Below are positions 22,913-34,147 of a stretch of DNA of 64,000 nt, piece after piece; within the stretch, counting starts at the first letter, position 1, and every line of letters starts with the position of its first letter. The translations under genes were made by a program, and so were the position numbers. The notes below the pieces were generated by a model, which saw only the letters and a list, made by a program, of their open reading frames with translations, was not told the DNA's origin and made no database searches. The DNA is from Diabrotica undecimpunctata (taxonomy: Eukaryota > Arthropoda > Insecta > Coleoptera > Chrysomelidae), in assembly GCF_040954645.1 (NCBI RefSeq), contig NC_092806.1, positions 113,313,958 through 113,377,957 of the forward strand, in the 5' to 3' direction.

Positions 22913-24129
22913 ATAATAAAAATCCTAGGAATATAGATTTGGAGACACAAACAGATAACTCACAAGTAAAAAAGTTACAAATGTAACGAAATAAAGCCTA
23001 TACTCCAAAACATAAAACTATATGAATTAAAACTAGGTAATTCGTTCCATATGGGAAAAAAATAAAATAACTACTGAAGTGGCTGGAAGTGGCTACTGAA
23101 AAACGTAAAAGACTTTTTAGTAAATAATTTCGGAGTAAGATTTAAACCTGTGAATGATCTATTATAATATATAAGAGATTTTAAGTATGGTTCTTGATGG
23201 TTAAATTGGCTTAACCCGGCTCTGGTTAATGAAAGTAAAGTCACGAGACAATTCGGTTCATCGATTTAATCGATACACCGCTATTTTTTACGTCATTAAT
23301 TGCAGAGATGTCAAAGGTTGGAATGCAAATCATAGAACCATTTACCAGTTAATGTCTTTAAGCGATTTGAATCTAAAGCAAACATAATTCCAAAATTTGT
23401 AGAGGTTAATCAGTGTTTAACTATCTTTAAATAAATAAGCTATTTTAAAAATAGAATGCAATGAAAAATATACCTAATCTATTAGTTATTTTAAATACAA
23501 GATCATAATTGGGAACTATTAGAAAATGTTCCGTCGCGTCGCTAGCACAATCAAACTTAGAGAATATTATTAAAAATGTTCTGAAACTTCTTCTGATATT
23601 TATAAGTTAATGTATATGAGTTAATCGCAATAAATTGGTTATAAGTAATGAGAATTGCATTTAAAATTTGTTTTAGCGTTTCGATTTTCAAACCGGAAAT
23701 CGTTTTAATTCAATTCTAAAATAAAATTATGAATGATCCTAACTAATAGGACTTTTCGTCAGCCGCCATGTTTTTCGTACAGACATATTTGACAATGTCG
23801 TATAATATATGAAGGGTACAGGTCCATAAAGAGCTAAGTCACCAAATGTTTATTTCGTACAAAACGAAGTTTAAATTTTAAAACCAGTTATTGATAAATT
23901 ATTGATGGTTGAGACACACACAAGAAATTAAACTTATATTGATATTATGCTAAATAGATAAGCTTTAATTGGTCAAACCAGCAAACATTACTGGTCTAAA
24001 GGGGCCAAGTCAAAAAAAAACAAGTTAAAATGATAAATAAATATTTATCAAATAATATAAATGTTAAAAATAATGTTATTTAATAATAGTATTCCAAGAT
24101 ATTATAATTTTTTTTATACCTGAATAAGA
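22913..24129. other. Unassigned AT-rich spacer
   Basis: No open frame with recognisable motifs on either strand. It contains a phrase near 23660-23700 (GCGTTTCGATTTTCAAACCG) similar to one near 11830, suggesting a further degraded dispersed repeat. Confidence 0.35.
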
Positions 24130-25110
24130 ATACGGAGGAAGTTCAAATTCATTTTGTAGTAGCACAGGTCGCTTTCGCTTACTTTATTTTTCCTTCACTA
24201 TTGCTGACTCTTATGTTCCATTATAGGACTCCCGGTGATATATTAGTCTACCATGTTCTTAATGTATTTCTAATTCTTGAATTGGACGGGAATTGAAAGG
24301 ACATTTCTTCAAATAATCTGTTTTAGTATTAAAAAAATTCGTCCATGCTCGAAAGTAGGATTGATCTATTTCCTCAACGTCAACTGGCGATGGTTTTGCA
24401 GGAGCACTTCTAAAAATTTCAACCCAATCTGTAGGAACCTCAGCTCGTTATTTGGAGTTTATTAAGCCCATATTTTTGTCCGGTTCCATATAGGAATGCG
24501 GAATGTCCACGAATAGGGAAAGTAACTTTAACATTTTCAAGTCTACATGTATTGTGGACAATAGAATGCAAAAAACGAAACATGGTGAAATTTTTGTTTT
24601 ACCCCCACACGAGTCGCAGAATATTTCAAGCGATCTTACTTGTATATGGAGAAATTTTTTAAAAAAGATGATTTTTCATATTTTTTATGTTTAAGTCTTC
24701 AGGTAAGTCTAATTGTTTACTATTATTCACACTGTAGTGGCTTTTTCTGCCTTTAAATGACTTTATATGTTCGTATATTGCTGCAAGAACGTGGGATTCT
24801 AATTTTCTGTGATGGATTTTATTTTTTCTCCCCTTTTTTGTAATATCTCTATTTTTTTTTTATTCCATTAATAGACACAAAAGCTTGTTTACAAATATTT
24901 ATTTCTTTTAAGCTATTATCAGTGCTAAAACGTACCCTGTAAGTATATGCAGCACTTCTCAAATTTGCTTCGTCTTTATCTTTCCTATGCCTTCTTCGGC
25001 GAATAGGGAGTACTATAATCAATCCACATAAGTATGAGTTCTGCTCATTAATAGAAGTCATTGTGTTAAAATTCTTGAATATAGTTTTTCTTGTTTCTTC
25101 AGGCACATTT
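24130..25110 (-). pseudogene. Relic of an unnamed insect repeat-associated ORF (CDSCGG motif)
   Basis: Minus strand. 24849-25106 encodes NEQNSYLCGLIIVLPIRRRR and YTYRVRFSTDNSLKEINICK, then KQAFVSINGI. Downstream in shifting frames come SHVLAAIYEHIKSFKGRKSH, LPEDLNIKNM, FCDSCGGK (about 24612), MFRFLHSIVHNT, VTFPIRGHSAF and PDKNMGLI (about 24480). I recognise the block order as a protein family repeated in many insect genomes, apparently with an RNase-H-like or DDE-like core, but I cannot assign it a superfamily with certainty. The central portion before CDSCGG is deleted and there are many stops. Confidence 0.5.
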
Positions 25111-25648
25111 TGAAATATAAAGAAATATTTGTTAAATAAATATTTTTTATTTTAATGTTAATATATTATTTAAATGATTTAGAGCGTGTATCACTGTTAC
25201 ATATTCCATAACAACACCGCTTCGTTGTTCCTTTTCGTACAGATATCATAATAATAATCGATTAAAAAAATTGATATGCTATTTGTGGCACTTTATTTTT
25301 TTTAATAACTAGACTTTCTTTGGTATTTCTTTTATTAATTATCTATATTATTTATATTACTAACCTAACCTGTTTGTTTACAAAATGTCTGTTCGAATAA
25401 ACATTATTTTTTTATGAAAAGTCCTGTGTAATATAACTAAACGTTAGTACATATATGTTTTCGCCGCTATGTATTGGACTTGCGTCACTCGGTCAAACTG
25501 TCGCACAATGAGATGACAACAAACGTTTTGAGCGCCATCAAACATTAAGGACTGACTTATTTTTTGATTGTTACTGACAGGATACCTGAGAGTAAGTGAT
25601 AATCTCTATATCAGATAGTGAATCGTCAAACTAGAGGACTGAAATCTG
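25111..25648. other. Unassigned AT-rich spacer
   Basis: No recognisable genes. The DNA between the CDSCGG-family relic and the 4 kb LINE is very AT-rich, apart from a mixed stretch at 25460-25560. Confidence 0.35.
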
Positions 25649-25721
25649 TATTAAAAACTTTCTTTTTTTCTTTCTCCCCTTCCTTTTACCCTATCAGGAT
25701 GTCGGATTTGGGCAAGCTATT

Positions 25722-27455
25722 TTAATTTCCATTTACCCACCTCTTCCATTCTTTTCTGTTTCCTGCCATTATTTTCAATTCCTCGAGCGATTTTTGTTTA
25801 AGTTTTTTCGCCTCTACTACTTGCTGTATCCATTTTTTTCTTGGTTTGCCTCTTTTTCTTTTTCCGATGTTTTTTGCTTCATAAACTTTTCTTGTTATTC
25901 TATTGGATTGCATCCTCATCAGATGCCCATTCCAGTTCATTTGTCTCTTTGCTATTTTGTTCATTATCGGTTCCTGGTTGGCCATTCTCCTAATAGTCTC
26001 GTTGCTTAATCTATCCCATTTTGTCTTTCCAACTATCCTTCTTAGATGTCTCATCTCTTTATCCTGCTCTTATGTTTTTCCAGAATTGTCCAGTTTTCAC
26101 TTGCATAGAGCACAGTCGGTATCACTATTGTGTTATATATTTTTATTCTTGTTTCTCGTGCAAGTTCTCTTTTTCCCATTATTAGGGCTAACGCATAATA
26201 TAACTTGTTTGATTGCTTTGCTCTATTTGTTATTTCCCAGTCTATTTTTCCGTCATTAGTTATTATACTTCCCAGGTATTCGTAAGTTGTTACTATTTCC
26301 AATTCTGAATATTTACATTTTATCTTTATTTGATTATCTTCCTTATCTCCTTTGCCGCTGATTATCATTATCTTACTTTTTTCCTCGTTTATCTTCATTT
26401 TTAGTTCTTCTATTTGTTCTACCCATATATCCATTAGTTTCTGCATTTTATTCTCGGAATCTGCTATTAGTACTATGTCGTCTGCATACATTAAGGACTC
26501 TATTGTTACCGGTTGTAATCTGCGGTAACCTATTATTGTCTGTAGTTAATTGGTTCTGACTCTAGTGTTTCTTATCGTTCATTACTAATTCGTTCATTAC
26601 TATTATGAATAGCAAAGGGCTGAGACTATCTCCTTGTTTAATACCTCTCTTCCAATTAAATGCTTCCGATCTTTCCTCTGTTATTTGTACCCTTCCTTTT
26701 ACCTTTTTTTAAGTACTTTCTATAATTTTTATCAAAGCATTAGGTACGTTTATTTTCCTCAAGCATTTCCCTATAATATGTCTTTCTATCGTGTCAAATG
26801 CTGCTCTTAGGTCTATGAATGCTAATACTAGTTTTTCTCCCGTATCTATGCTTCTTTCTATTAGGTTTCTAATGATATATATGTTATCATTTGTCTGTCT
26901 TCCCGGTCTAAATGCCGTTTGTTCTTCTCCCAATACCATTTCTACTTCTTGTCTCAGTCTCTTCTCTATTATTTTCGTATATATTTTAAAGCATACCGAT
27001 GACAGACATATTGCTCTATAGTTGTCGCAGTTTACATGTTCTCCTTTTTTGTATATTGGCACGATGATATTGTTCTGCTAGTATTTAGAGATTGTTTGTT
27101 TTTCCCACGCCTCTTTATATATTTTCCATAGCCAGTTTATTCCTTCTTCTCCCATGTATTTTACCATTTCCGGTTCAATTTCGTCATCTTCACCTACCTT
27201 GCCTATTTTTATATTTGATAATCCTTCTTACTTACTACTTACTTCTTCTTTACTTATTTGCTCTGGCTCTGTGTTTTCTTCGCCTTCATTGATTATATTG
27301 TCTTCCTTTATCACTTCGGTATCAAATTTTTTCTCATAATATTCTTTCCATACTCTAGCTACTTGTTCGGGCTTATTTGTATTTGGTTTGAAGTATCTCT
27401 TACTGCGTTTATTTCCTTTCGTTTTCCTTGCCTTATGTGTCGTATTGTCGTCCAA
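25722..27455 (-). pseudogene. LINE reverse transcriptase of the 4 kb element
   Basis: Four open pieces in series: 27228-27455 (linker, VWKEYYEKKFDTE), 26709-27062 (PIYKKGEHVNCDNYRAICLS, EEQTAFRPGRQTNDNIYIIR, AFIDLRAAFDTIER = motif A), 26051-26491 (MYADDIVLIADSENK = catalytic YADD, YEYLGSIITNDGKIDWE, IPTVLYASENWTILEK), and 25722-26054 (MRHLRRIVGKTKWDRLSNE, RGKPRKKWIQQVVEAKK). The segment carrying the RGVRQG motif between 26709 and 26491 is broken. The 3' end lies just past VNGN stop at 25722. Confidence 0.85.
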
Positions 27456-27857
27456 AAGTTTCTATTATTTGTTATATATTATTCTTGAAGTTCTTCTCCA
27501 AATTCTTTCCATGTTTTTGCTTTTGCTTGTGTGACTATCTTTTTTACCAATCGTCTCTGCCTATAGTATTTTTCTTTATCTTCTTCTAGTCCCGTTTCGA
27601 TCTATTTTTTCCATGCTATTTTCTTCTTTTTTATTTCTGTCTTCACTTCTTTATTCCACCATCTTGTCCTTTTCAAGTGTTTATTATATTTTTTGATTCC
27701 ACACACTTCAGTTGCTGTTGTCTTTAATACTTCACTGTATGTATTCCGTCTTTCTTCCATTGTCCATGTTTCTTTTTGGAACTCTATTTGTCTCAGTCTT
27801 TTGTTAGTTTCCTCCGTGTAAATTCTCGCACACTTTCTATCTTTAGTTTGTTTACAT

Positions 27858-28912
27858 TTACTTTTTTGTACTCTTTTCTTTCCCCTTCCTCCATTTTTTA
27901 TCCTCCAGTTTTGCAGTGACCATCCTGTGTTGTGTAGACAGTTCCGGTTCCTTTTCCGTTAAGATGTTTTTTATATTTTGGCCTAGGTTTCTCGTATAGA
28001 CTATATAGTCGATTAAGCTTTTCGCATTTCTCTCTTCAGCCACAAATGTATATTTGTCGTTAATGGTTTGTTCACTGAATGTATTTCCTATTATCAGGTC
28101 ATTGGTTTGGCAGAATTCCAGCATTTTAACTGTATTTCTGTTTAATGTTTCTTCCCCATATTGTCCAATGCATCCTAATCCCCTGTTAATGTCCTTACCT
28201 AATTGAATTGTCTTGAATTCCAATCGCCTAAGATTATTATTTTTTCTCTTGTCTCTCTTAATTTGTCTAATGCTTTTTGGAGTTCGTTGTAGAATTCTAT
28301 CATTATCTCTTCTTCATTACCTTCTGTTGGTCCGTATATTTGTATTATTCCTATCTTGTCTTTTAGTTCTATTTGGGCTGTGATTATTCTAAATGTTTCT
28401 GCTTCGTAGTTTGTTATTCTTGATTCTATTCTTTTATTCACTATTATACCGACTCCTTCTTTTGCTCTGTGACCCTGTGATACTCCGGAATAATATAGAC
28501 TATATTCCTCATTGATATTGATGTGTCCTTTCCCTATCTTTTTTGTCTCGCTTATTCCCATTATTTGTACCTTCATTTTTTCCATTTCTTCCGTAGCTTC
28601 TATTTCCTTGCCGGTCAGAGATGTCACATTCCATGTCGCTATCCCTATATAATTTGTCTTGTTAAGATGTATTTCCTTATTACTATATTCTTCTTCTCCG
28701 TTATTGGTGTTAACTTTGATTTCATGCTCCCTGGTTTTTGTATTAACATTATATCCGTTATTTATTTTATTACCGTTTTTATTTTTAATGCTAATATTTA
28801 ATTTTTCCCTACCTTCATTACTAATGCTATGCCCATTATTGATATTCCCCCTAACTATAATATTATCACTACTGTTAGTATGCCCAATACCCATATTCCT
28901 ATCACAAGTCAT
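27858..28912 (-). pseudogene. LINE endonuclease domain of the 4 kb element
   Basis: Two overlapping open pieces. 28199-28912 starts with a low-complexity Asn/Gly-rich stretch and then has the endonuclease: YIGIATWNVTSLTGKEIE, KVQIMGISETKKIGKG (ISET), YYSGVSQGHRAKEGVGIIV, GIIQIYGPTEGNEEEIM, and the Asp/Asn-containing LGDWN box at the end. 27858-28223 continues with NDKYTFVAEERNAKSLIDYI (SLIDYI) and STQHRMVTAKLE (the QHR/DHR catalytic His box). A frameshift near 28210 separates LGDWN from the rest. The domain nicks target DNA to prime reverse transcription. Confidence 0.8.
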
Positions 28913-29019
28913 ATTTCTAATGGGATACTTATCATTTACATTTCTTATCCTATTCCTATTACTACTTAAAACTAAACATTTATCATCATTGTGCGGTTTA
29001 TTTTGTAATTCTTCTTTCT

Positions 29020-29709
29020 CTATTCGTTGCTTGACCTCTCCTTGGTTCTTTTTATGTTGCTCTGGTAGTTTTTTGAACTCGCTATTTCCACTACTTTTTC
29101 TTCTTTATAGCACCATCTCCATTCCTTGCCGTCTACTGTGATTTTATTGTATCCTATTTTGACCATTTTTCCATTTTCCCTTATTTCAATTGCTTTACCT
29201 CTTAAAGCTTTCATTTTCTCTCTCTCCCCTTTTGTGAGATCCTCTGTAATCCATATTTTTTCGATCTTCACATTCTTAAGTTTGTATTTGTTTTTTAAGA
29301 TTGTTGTTTTTTCTTCTTCGCTTTCTAGTTCAATTAAGCATGTTTTTGTGCCTATTTTTTGTGCTCTTTTAATATTAGTTTTGACTTCAAGATGATTTTC
29401 TAACATAGTAGTCATTCCTTCTTTCAATGTTTTTGGGTCTTCAGAGTCTATTATTGCTCCACTAATGATTATATTCTTTTTTCTTTGTCTAATCTTTCCA
29501 ATGAGCGTTTTATATCATTTAATTCTTCCGTTATCTTTTTGTTATCGGTTTTGGTTAGTTCGTTTTCTCTTTTCAGTTCTTCTTTCTCTTTTGTCCATTC
29601 TTCCTTCACCCTTTCTATTTCCAGTTTTTTTTTCTATCTCTTCTTTAACTTCATTTATATATCTTCTGATCTCCTTATTTTCTTCCTTCATTTCTGTTTT
29701 CAGCTCTTT
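29020..29709 (-). pseudogene. LINE ORF1: coiled coil plus RNA-binding-like domain
   Basis: The 5' part (29709-29440) encodes charged coiled coil (KELKTEMKEENKEIRRYINE, in two frames), followed by RQRKKNIIISGAIIDSEDPK. The open piece at 29020-29427 continues with LENHLEVKTNIKRAQKIG, KTCLIELESEEEK, WITEDLTKGEREKMKALRGK and KVIGYNKITVDGKEW-like residues. This resembles the RRM-like single-strand RNA-binding domain and C-terminal domain of LINE ORF1 proteins, which act as nucleic acid chaperones in the retrotransposon RNP. It is 5'-truncated and carries frame changes near 29440 and 29540. Confidence 0.65.
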
Positions 29710-29719
29710 TATTAAAAAC

Positions 29720-30024
29720 AAATATTAAAATTGATCTACGAATTAAACGTACTCCAAAATTTTGCAAAAATATAATACATTTTTCAGGCCACCCATAAAA
29801 GTTAGGCCACACGTAGTGCTAGAATGTGTATGACGTGTTGCGTTTGATCATATTGATGTAAAATTTTTGACAATATTTGAATTGTCAATATTTTTATTTT
29901 ATGATTAAATTATAACCAATCAATTTTACTAAATACTACTACTACTTCTGAACAATAAATATTACTTTGTAAACAATAAATTATATTGAAAACATAAAAT
30001 ACGGTGCTTCAGAGGAAGCAGTGA
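29720..30024. other. Unassigned spacer
   Basis: AT-rich DNA between the 4 kb LINE and the second pogo-like relic. The phrase GCCACCCATAAAAGTTAGGCC near 29791 may belong to the 5' terminal region of the DNA transposon, but no matching end was found. Confidence 0.3.
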
Positions 30025-31496
30025 ATGCGAAAATGGACAGACGTACAGTTTTAAGCAATACCCTTGAGAATGAAATTGTCTTGCTATAGAGGCCTTGCTT
30101 TTTGAGCTTACTTGTAGTGAGCTGAGGAGAATGGCTGGAATGGCTGAGGAAGTGGGTTCGAATTTTTTTAAAACGTCATTGAAAAAATTGTCAGAAAGAG
30201 AACCGTCTGGTACATCTTACAACAGAGCTTTCGGTTTCAGCAAAGAAAATACAGAGAAGTTCTACAACCTTTCAGAGGATGTTTACAATAAGGGAAAGTT
30301 TACCACAGACAAAATTTGTAATGTAGACAAAAGCGAAATCATTGTGGTACAATCCAGAGTTGCGAAAGTAATCGGCATGAAGGAGAAAAAACAAATAGGT
30401 GCTTTGACTTCAGGAGAAAGAGGAGCTCTTGTAACTGTCGTCTGCTGTATGAATACTGCTGGTTCTTTTGTACCTTCTCTAGTAATTTTACGCGCAAAAA
30501 TATGAGTGAGCAATTGAAGAAAGTAACACCGGGACGATATTTGTAATACATCCTTCTAGTTGGATACAATTCAATCTATTCCCCAATAGTTTTAACATTT
30601 TGTAGACTGGTATCGTCTTACAGAGGAAAAGCCAACATTACTCATTTTGGATGGGTACTTTAGCTATATACATAACATTGACGTCATTGATCTAGGAAGA
30701 GCCAACCATGTTACCATAGTGTCACAACCTCCCTATTGTTCACACAAATTGCAGCCTTTAGACAGGACGTTCATTTAAAATTTACTACGTCGAAGAATTT
30801 AGGCTGTGGCTGAGGTAAAATCAACGTGCTCTATGTGCTTACGATATAATAGACTTATTTGCGAAAGCTCATGTCAAATTCCAAATAGCTCAAATTGTCA
30901 TCAACGAATTTAAGGTGATGGGGATATATCCCCTTAACAGATATTTGTTCTCAGATGCAGAATATATTGAAAATGCGCACAAAACCATCATTTTTTTTGT
31001 ATAGAACCGGTGATAGATAACCATTGACATCAGGCGAACGATTGACATCTTCTGCAGTACAGGCAGACGAATCATCAACATCTTTGAATCATCACATTAC
31101 GAGAAATTAGCTTCTGACTCGCAACAAGTCCATTCGACATATTTATGTTCTGTCCCGAAAATAAAAAAGAGGTCCTCCTCCAAGCGGCGGAAAGCTTATC
31201 AGCCTACAGTCATTACTGCTTTGCCCTACAAGGCACAACTATTTGAAACCCAAAAATGTAGAGGAGATAAAGAAGCTCGGCGTGGTCAAGGTCAAAAGGT
31301 CAAACATAGTCGCAGTTCCCCACCACGCATCTCTTCGGAAAAAGGAAAGCAACTTGTAAAAAGGAAACTTGATTTCAAGAAGAAAGAAGATGACCATCTC
31401 TATACCACGAAGCAGGATGGAAGCAATTCCAAGAATGGGTTAGCGGGGGCTGGTAATTTCAATTTGACAATTGACTTACTGGCCTCGATCTTATAG
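30025..31496 (+). pseudogene. pogo/Tigger-like DDE transposase relic, second copy
   Basis: Plus-strand relic distinct from the one at position 1. Open pieces: 30095-30505 with TCSELRRMAGMAEEVGSNFF, GTSYNRAFGFSKENTEKFYN, NVDKSEI (the usual DETG motif, mutated) and IGALTSGERGALVTVVCCMN; then in broken frames ILDGYFSYIHNIDVIDLG (about 30640-30700), SHKLQPLDRTF (about 30748-30780) and IVINEFKVMGIYPLNRYLFS (about 30895). The basic tail at 31221-31496 contains ALPYKAQLFETQ and KRKLDFKKKEDD. The N-terminal DNA-binding region is only partly visible (GASEEAVNAKMDRRTVLSN). Many stops, inactive. Confidence 0.75.
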
Positions 31497-32244
31497 TCAT
31501 TAGCCATGTTTTGAGTGAAATTCTGACAGATTTTATTGTATTTTCGGAGATTGATATCAAAGTCTGATCTTTCTGTGCTTATTGTAGTTAATTATAGATT
31601 ATGTGTCTCTGACCTTCCATTAACTCATTAGTGTTGGTATATTCTTATTGCTAATCTTTTCTTTTAGTATTTGTAACCATATCTTGATACATTCTATTGA
31701 TGTTTTTACTACACATTTTTCTTCATTTATTAAGATGAGGTCTATTTGGAGGTATTCACTATTGATGCATCTTTTCATTGGACTCTATGTCCATTATACA
31801 ACTAACATACTAAGATCTTTTCTTTTCTGAACCAAACCCAACAGCACACAGGAGAAATCACAAAAATATATTTATAAAAATCTGCATATTTTGTGAATGT
31901 AACAATTTTTATTTTGGAGAAAAATTTGTCGCTCACTTCAATGCCTTAAATTTTGGCGATTGGCATTCCCACTTATGTAAATATTGCTTCGACAGAAACA
32001 CGTATCTTGTTAACGAAGTTCTTGTCAGTTATAATACTGTAATCTACGCTCGTAGTCATCTTAATTTAATTCTTGCAGCAACTGGATTTTGTACGGTTTA
32101 AATGAATTCTTATGTAATACACGCAAGACTGAAGAATTACCTACATCATGTATTTGTGCAGCTCTGTGCGTGAGGATGTATAAGGGTCTTCGATGAAAAT
32201 CTGCAATAAGTCTAAACTTTTATTGTAATTTATAACAGTTTTTC
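31497..32244. other. Unassigned spacer
   Basis: AT-rich. Small open frames (for example 31648-31830) are hydrophobic low-complexity translations of T-rich DNA with no family resemblance. Probably includes the 3' non-coding end of the pogo-like element. Confidence 0.35.
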
Positions 32245-33865
32245 GTCTCATCATCATCAACCTGTACGGGTTCACTGCTGGACATAAATGTCCCTCAGCT
32301 ATTTTCATCTGTCTCTTTCTTGTGCGGTTTACATCCAGTTACTGCTAACACGCTTCAGGTCGTCAGTCCATCTGGTTGGTGTGCGCCCTCTGCTCCGTAG
32401 TGCTTCTTGTCTTGGTCCCCACTCGACAATACATTTTGTCCATCGGTTGTCTATAATCTGGCGACGTGTCCTGCCCAATTTTATTTTAGTGTCGTGATTT
32501 TTTTGATATCGTCTGTTGTTTTTGTTCTGCGACGTATTTCTTCGTTTTGAAATCGGTCTCTCAGAGATACACCTAACATCTGGCGCTTCATGGCCCTCTG
32601 AGTTACGCGAGTTTTGTGAGTTTTAATGTTTGCGTCTTGATCAGTGAGGATAGGTAACACACATTGGTCAAAGATTTTCCTTTTGAGGCATATCGGTAGG
32701 TACGATTTAAATACATAGTTTAATTTACCAAACGCTGCCCAGGCTAATCCTATGCGACGTGGGAACTCACATGTCTGGTTGTTATCTTTGCCCAACCGAA
32801 TTTCATGTCCTAAGTACTTATACGTTGCAGTCTGCACAAGATCCCTTCCATCAACAGCAATATTTCGATTTAGCACCAGATTAGTCCTTATTTGCGTCTT
32901 AATCTGTCTGTTTACCTTTAGTCTCTCCAAGGCAGCGTGTTATAATTTTTCCAATATTATTATTGCATTATCCATACGATGCAAAGAAGAATCACTTTAG
33001 CAAGGGCCGCATATGGAGCGGCCGTATCAGACATCTTCAAAAGCAACATGTCAAATTATTTGAAAAAAAAAGACGTCCGACCAATGTGCGCTTTCAGTCA
33101 TGATTTTCAAAACATGATGCCAAACATTTTTCTTAACCCAGGCTACAGCAAGCAAACGCAGCGTAGCCCAAAAATGAATGGAACTCTGGCTACTTGGACT
33201 GACTCTCAGAGCTGACAGAAGAAGCAGAGGTAGATCACCTACGCGATGGACAGACGACGTCAAAAGAATCGCTGAAAATTGGCTGCAGGAAGCTCAAGAC
33301 CGACAGAACTGAAAGAAATAAGGGGAGGCCGATGTTAAACTTTGAACGCAGATGATGATGATAATGATAATAATGATCCATACCATCGGCTACAGGGACG
33401 ATGTCATCTGCGAATCTCAAATGGCTGAGATTCTCTCCATTTATAGTGATACCATACCGATTCAAATCGCGGTGTTCTCATACTGTAGTTTTTTTTAAGC
33501 AGGTCGTTATTTTCTGGGGAAATCCATTTCTTTTTAAGTGTTTTTAGAATCATCTTGGTTCTTTACAATTTGACATTTAATCTTATCTTTGCTCGGACTA
33601 TTCTGTGGACGCTTGCTATTGAAAACTGGTTGAGTACTTCGATGTCGTTGAATTTTTTTTTTCCGTTCTTTATGATATAATTTATTTTATTTTTGACATA
33701 ATTTTCCTGGTGTAAGAAATTTAGCAATCTTTGCCCTCGTTCAATTTTTTCGCCATATCCATACTTGTCCATTGCGACTTCTGCATCATTTTGTTTAAAG
33801 CCCATTTTCGCATTAATGTCGCCCATAATTATCGTGTAATATACTGGTGCAGCATGTAACGTTGT
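32245..33865 (-). pseudogene. RTE-type LINE relic, host of a nested RTE
   Basis: Minus strand from about 33860: endonuclease with MGDINAKMGFKQNDAEVAMD, YGYGEKIERGQRLLNFLHQE and SVHRIVRAKIRLNVKL (33826-33563). A deletion then removes most of the RT, leaving ITINGENLSHLRFADDIVPV (FADD box, about 33440-33390). After the nested insertion (32978-33375) it resumes with LERLKVNRQIKTQIRT, LVQTATYKYLGHEIRLGKD, GLAWAAFGKLNYVFKSYLP, RAMKRQMLGVSLRDRFQNEE (32930-32481). The tail is GRTPTRWTDDLKRVSSNWM ending in GATGATGATGAGA. These are diagnostic RTE-clade motifs (WAAFGKL, MLGVSLRDR, RPPTRWTDDL type). Confidence 0.85.
32978..33375 (+). mobile_element. RTE-type LINE 3' fragment nested in an opposite-strand RTE
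   Basis: Plus strand: RRITLARAAYGAAVSDIFKS and NMSNYLKKK, then broken frames with RAQRSPKNE-like and LTEEAEVDHLRDGQTTSKES residues, GCRKLKTDRTE, and a GATGATGATGATAATGATAA tail. The 8-base duplication ATCCATAC at 32970-32977 and 33376-33383 marks a 5'-truncated insertion of 398 bases. It lands in the middle of the RT domain of the minus-strand RTE, so it is the younger of the two. Confidence 0.85.
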
Positions 33866-34088
33866 TTTTCTACTCTGTTACTAGTAAATAGTATATTACC
33901 TACTATTTGGATGCTAAGTAAATACATCAAAACAGAGACTGACACGTAATGACTAGCACGTAATAAAAAAAATTACGCTTCAGTTCTATAAAAATGTATA
34001 ATATCACATAAGCCTTGTAAGTCAGTTGGTCGAGTTACCATGGAAACGAATTAACAGACGTTATTTTGACAGATTAAAAATTATTAAT
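33866..34088. other. Spacer upstream of the Crypton recombinase
   Basis: AT-rich with no coding homology. Contains two phrases ACACGTAATGACTAGCACGTAAT near 33940 that may be part of the Crypton terminal region. No defined ends were recognised. Confidence 0.3.
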
Positions 34089-34140
34089 CTGTCCACACAA
34101 TGTAGCACACCACCCTGTCCACACAAAGTAGCACACCACC
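34089..34140. repeat. Two-copy 26-bp tandem repeat just before the Crypton gene
   Basis: CTGTCCACACAATGTAGCAC followed by ACCACC at 34089-34114 is repeated at 34115-34140 with one base change (T to A). It lies 8 bases upstream of the recombinase ATG. A promoter, recombinase-binding or replication-slippage origin are all possible; none is shown. Confidence 0.8.
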
Positions 34141-34147
34141 CAATATT

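Larger units (their letters stand above)
25659..29709 (-). mobile_element. Two-ORF LINE, about 4 kb, nearly full length
   Basis: The largest non-LTR element in the window. It reads ORF1 (29709-29020), endonuclease (28912-27858), reverse transcriptase (27455-25722) and a 3' end in an A/G-rich tail (complement of CTTTCTTTTTTTCTTTCTC, about 25659-25677). The 10-base sequence TATTAAAAAC lies at 25649-25658 and at 29710-29719, a plausible though low-complexity target duplication. If right, the element is truncated inside the ORF1 coiled coil. Coding parts are listed separately. Confidence 0.75.

Noticed and set aside
28523..29728. Hydrophobic plus-strand frames resembling membrane proteins
   Set aside because: Antisense of Lys/Glu-rich LINE ORF1 and endonuclease, which produces Leu/Phe/Ser-rich false frames.
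32979..33375. Reading 32245-33865 as a single RTE element
   Set aside because: Strand switches twice and an 8-bp duplication brackets the middle part, so two insertions are required.
34089..34140. Possible CRISPR-like array
   Set aside because: Only two adjacent copies with no spacer; eukaryotic context.
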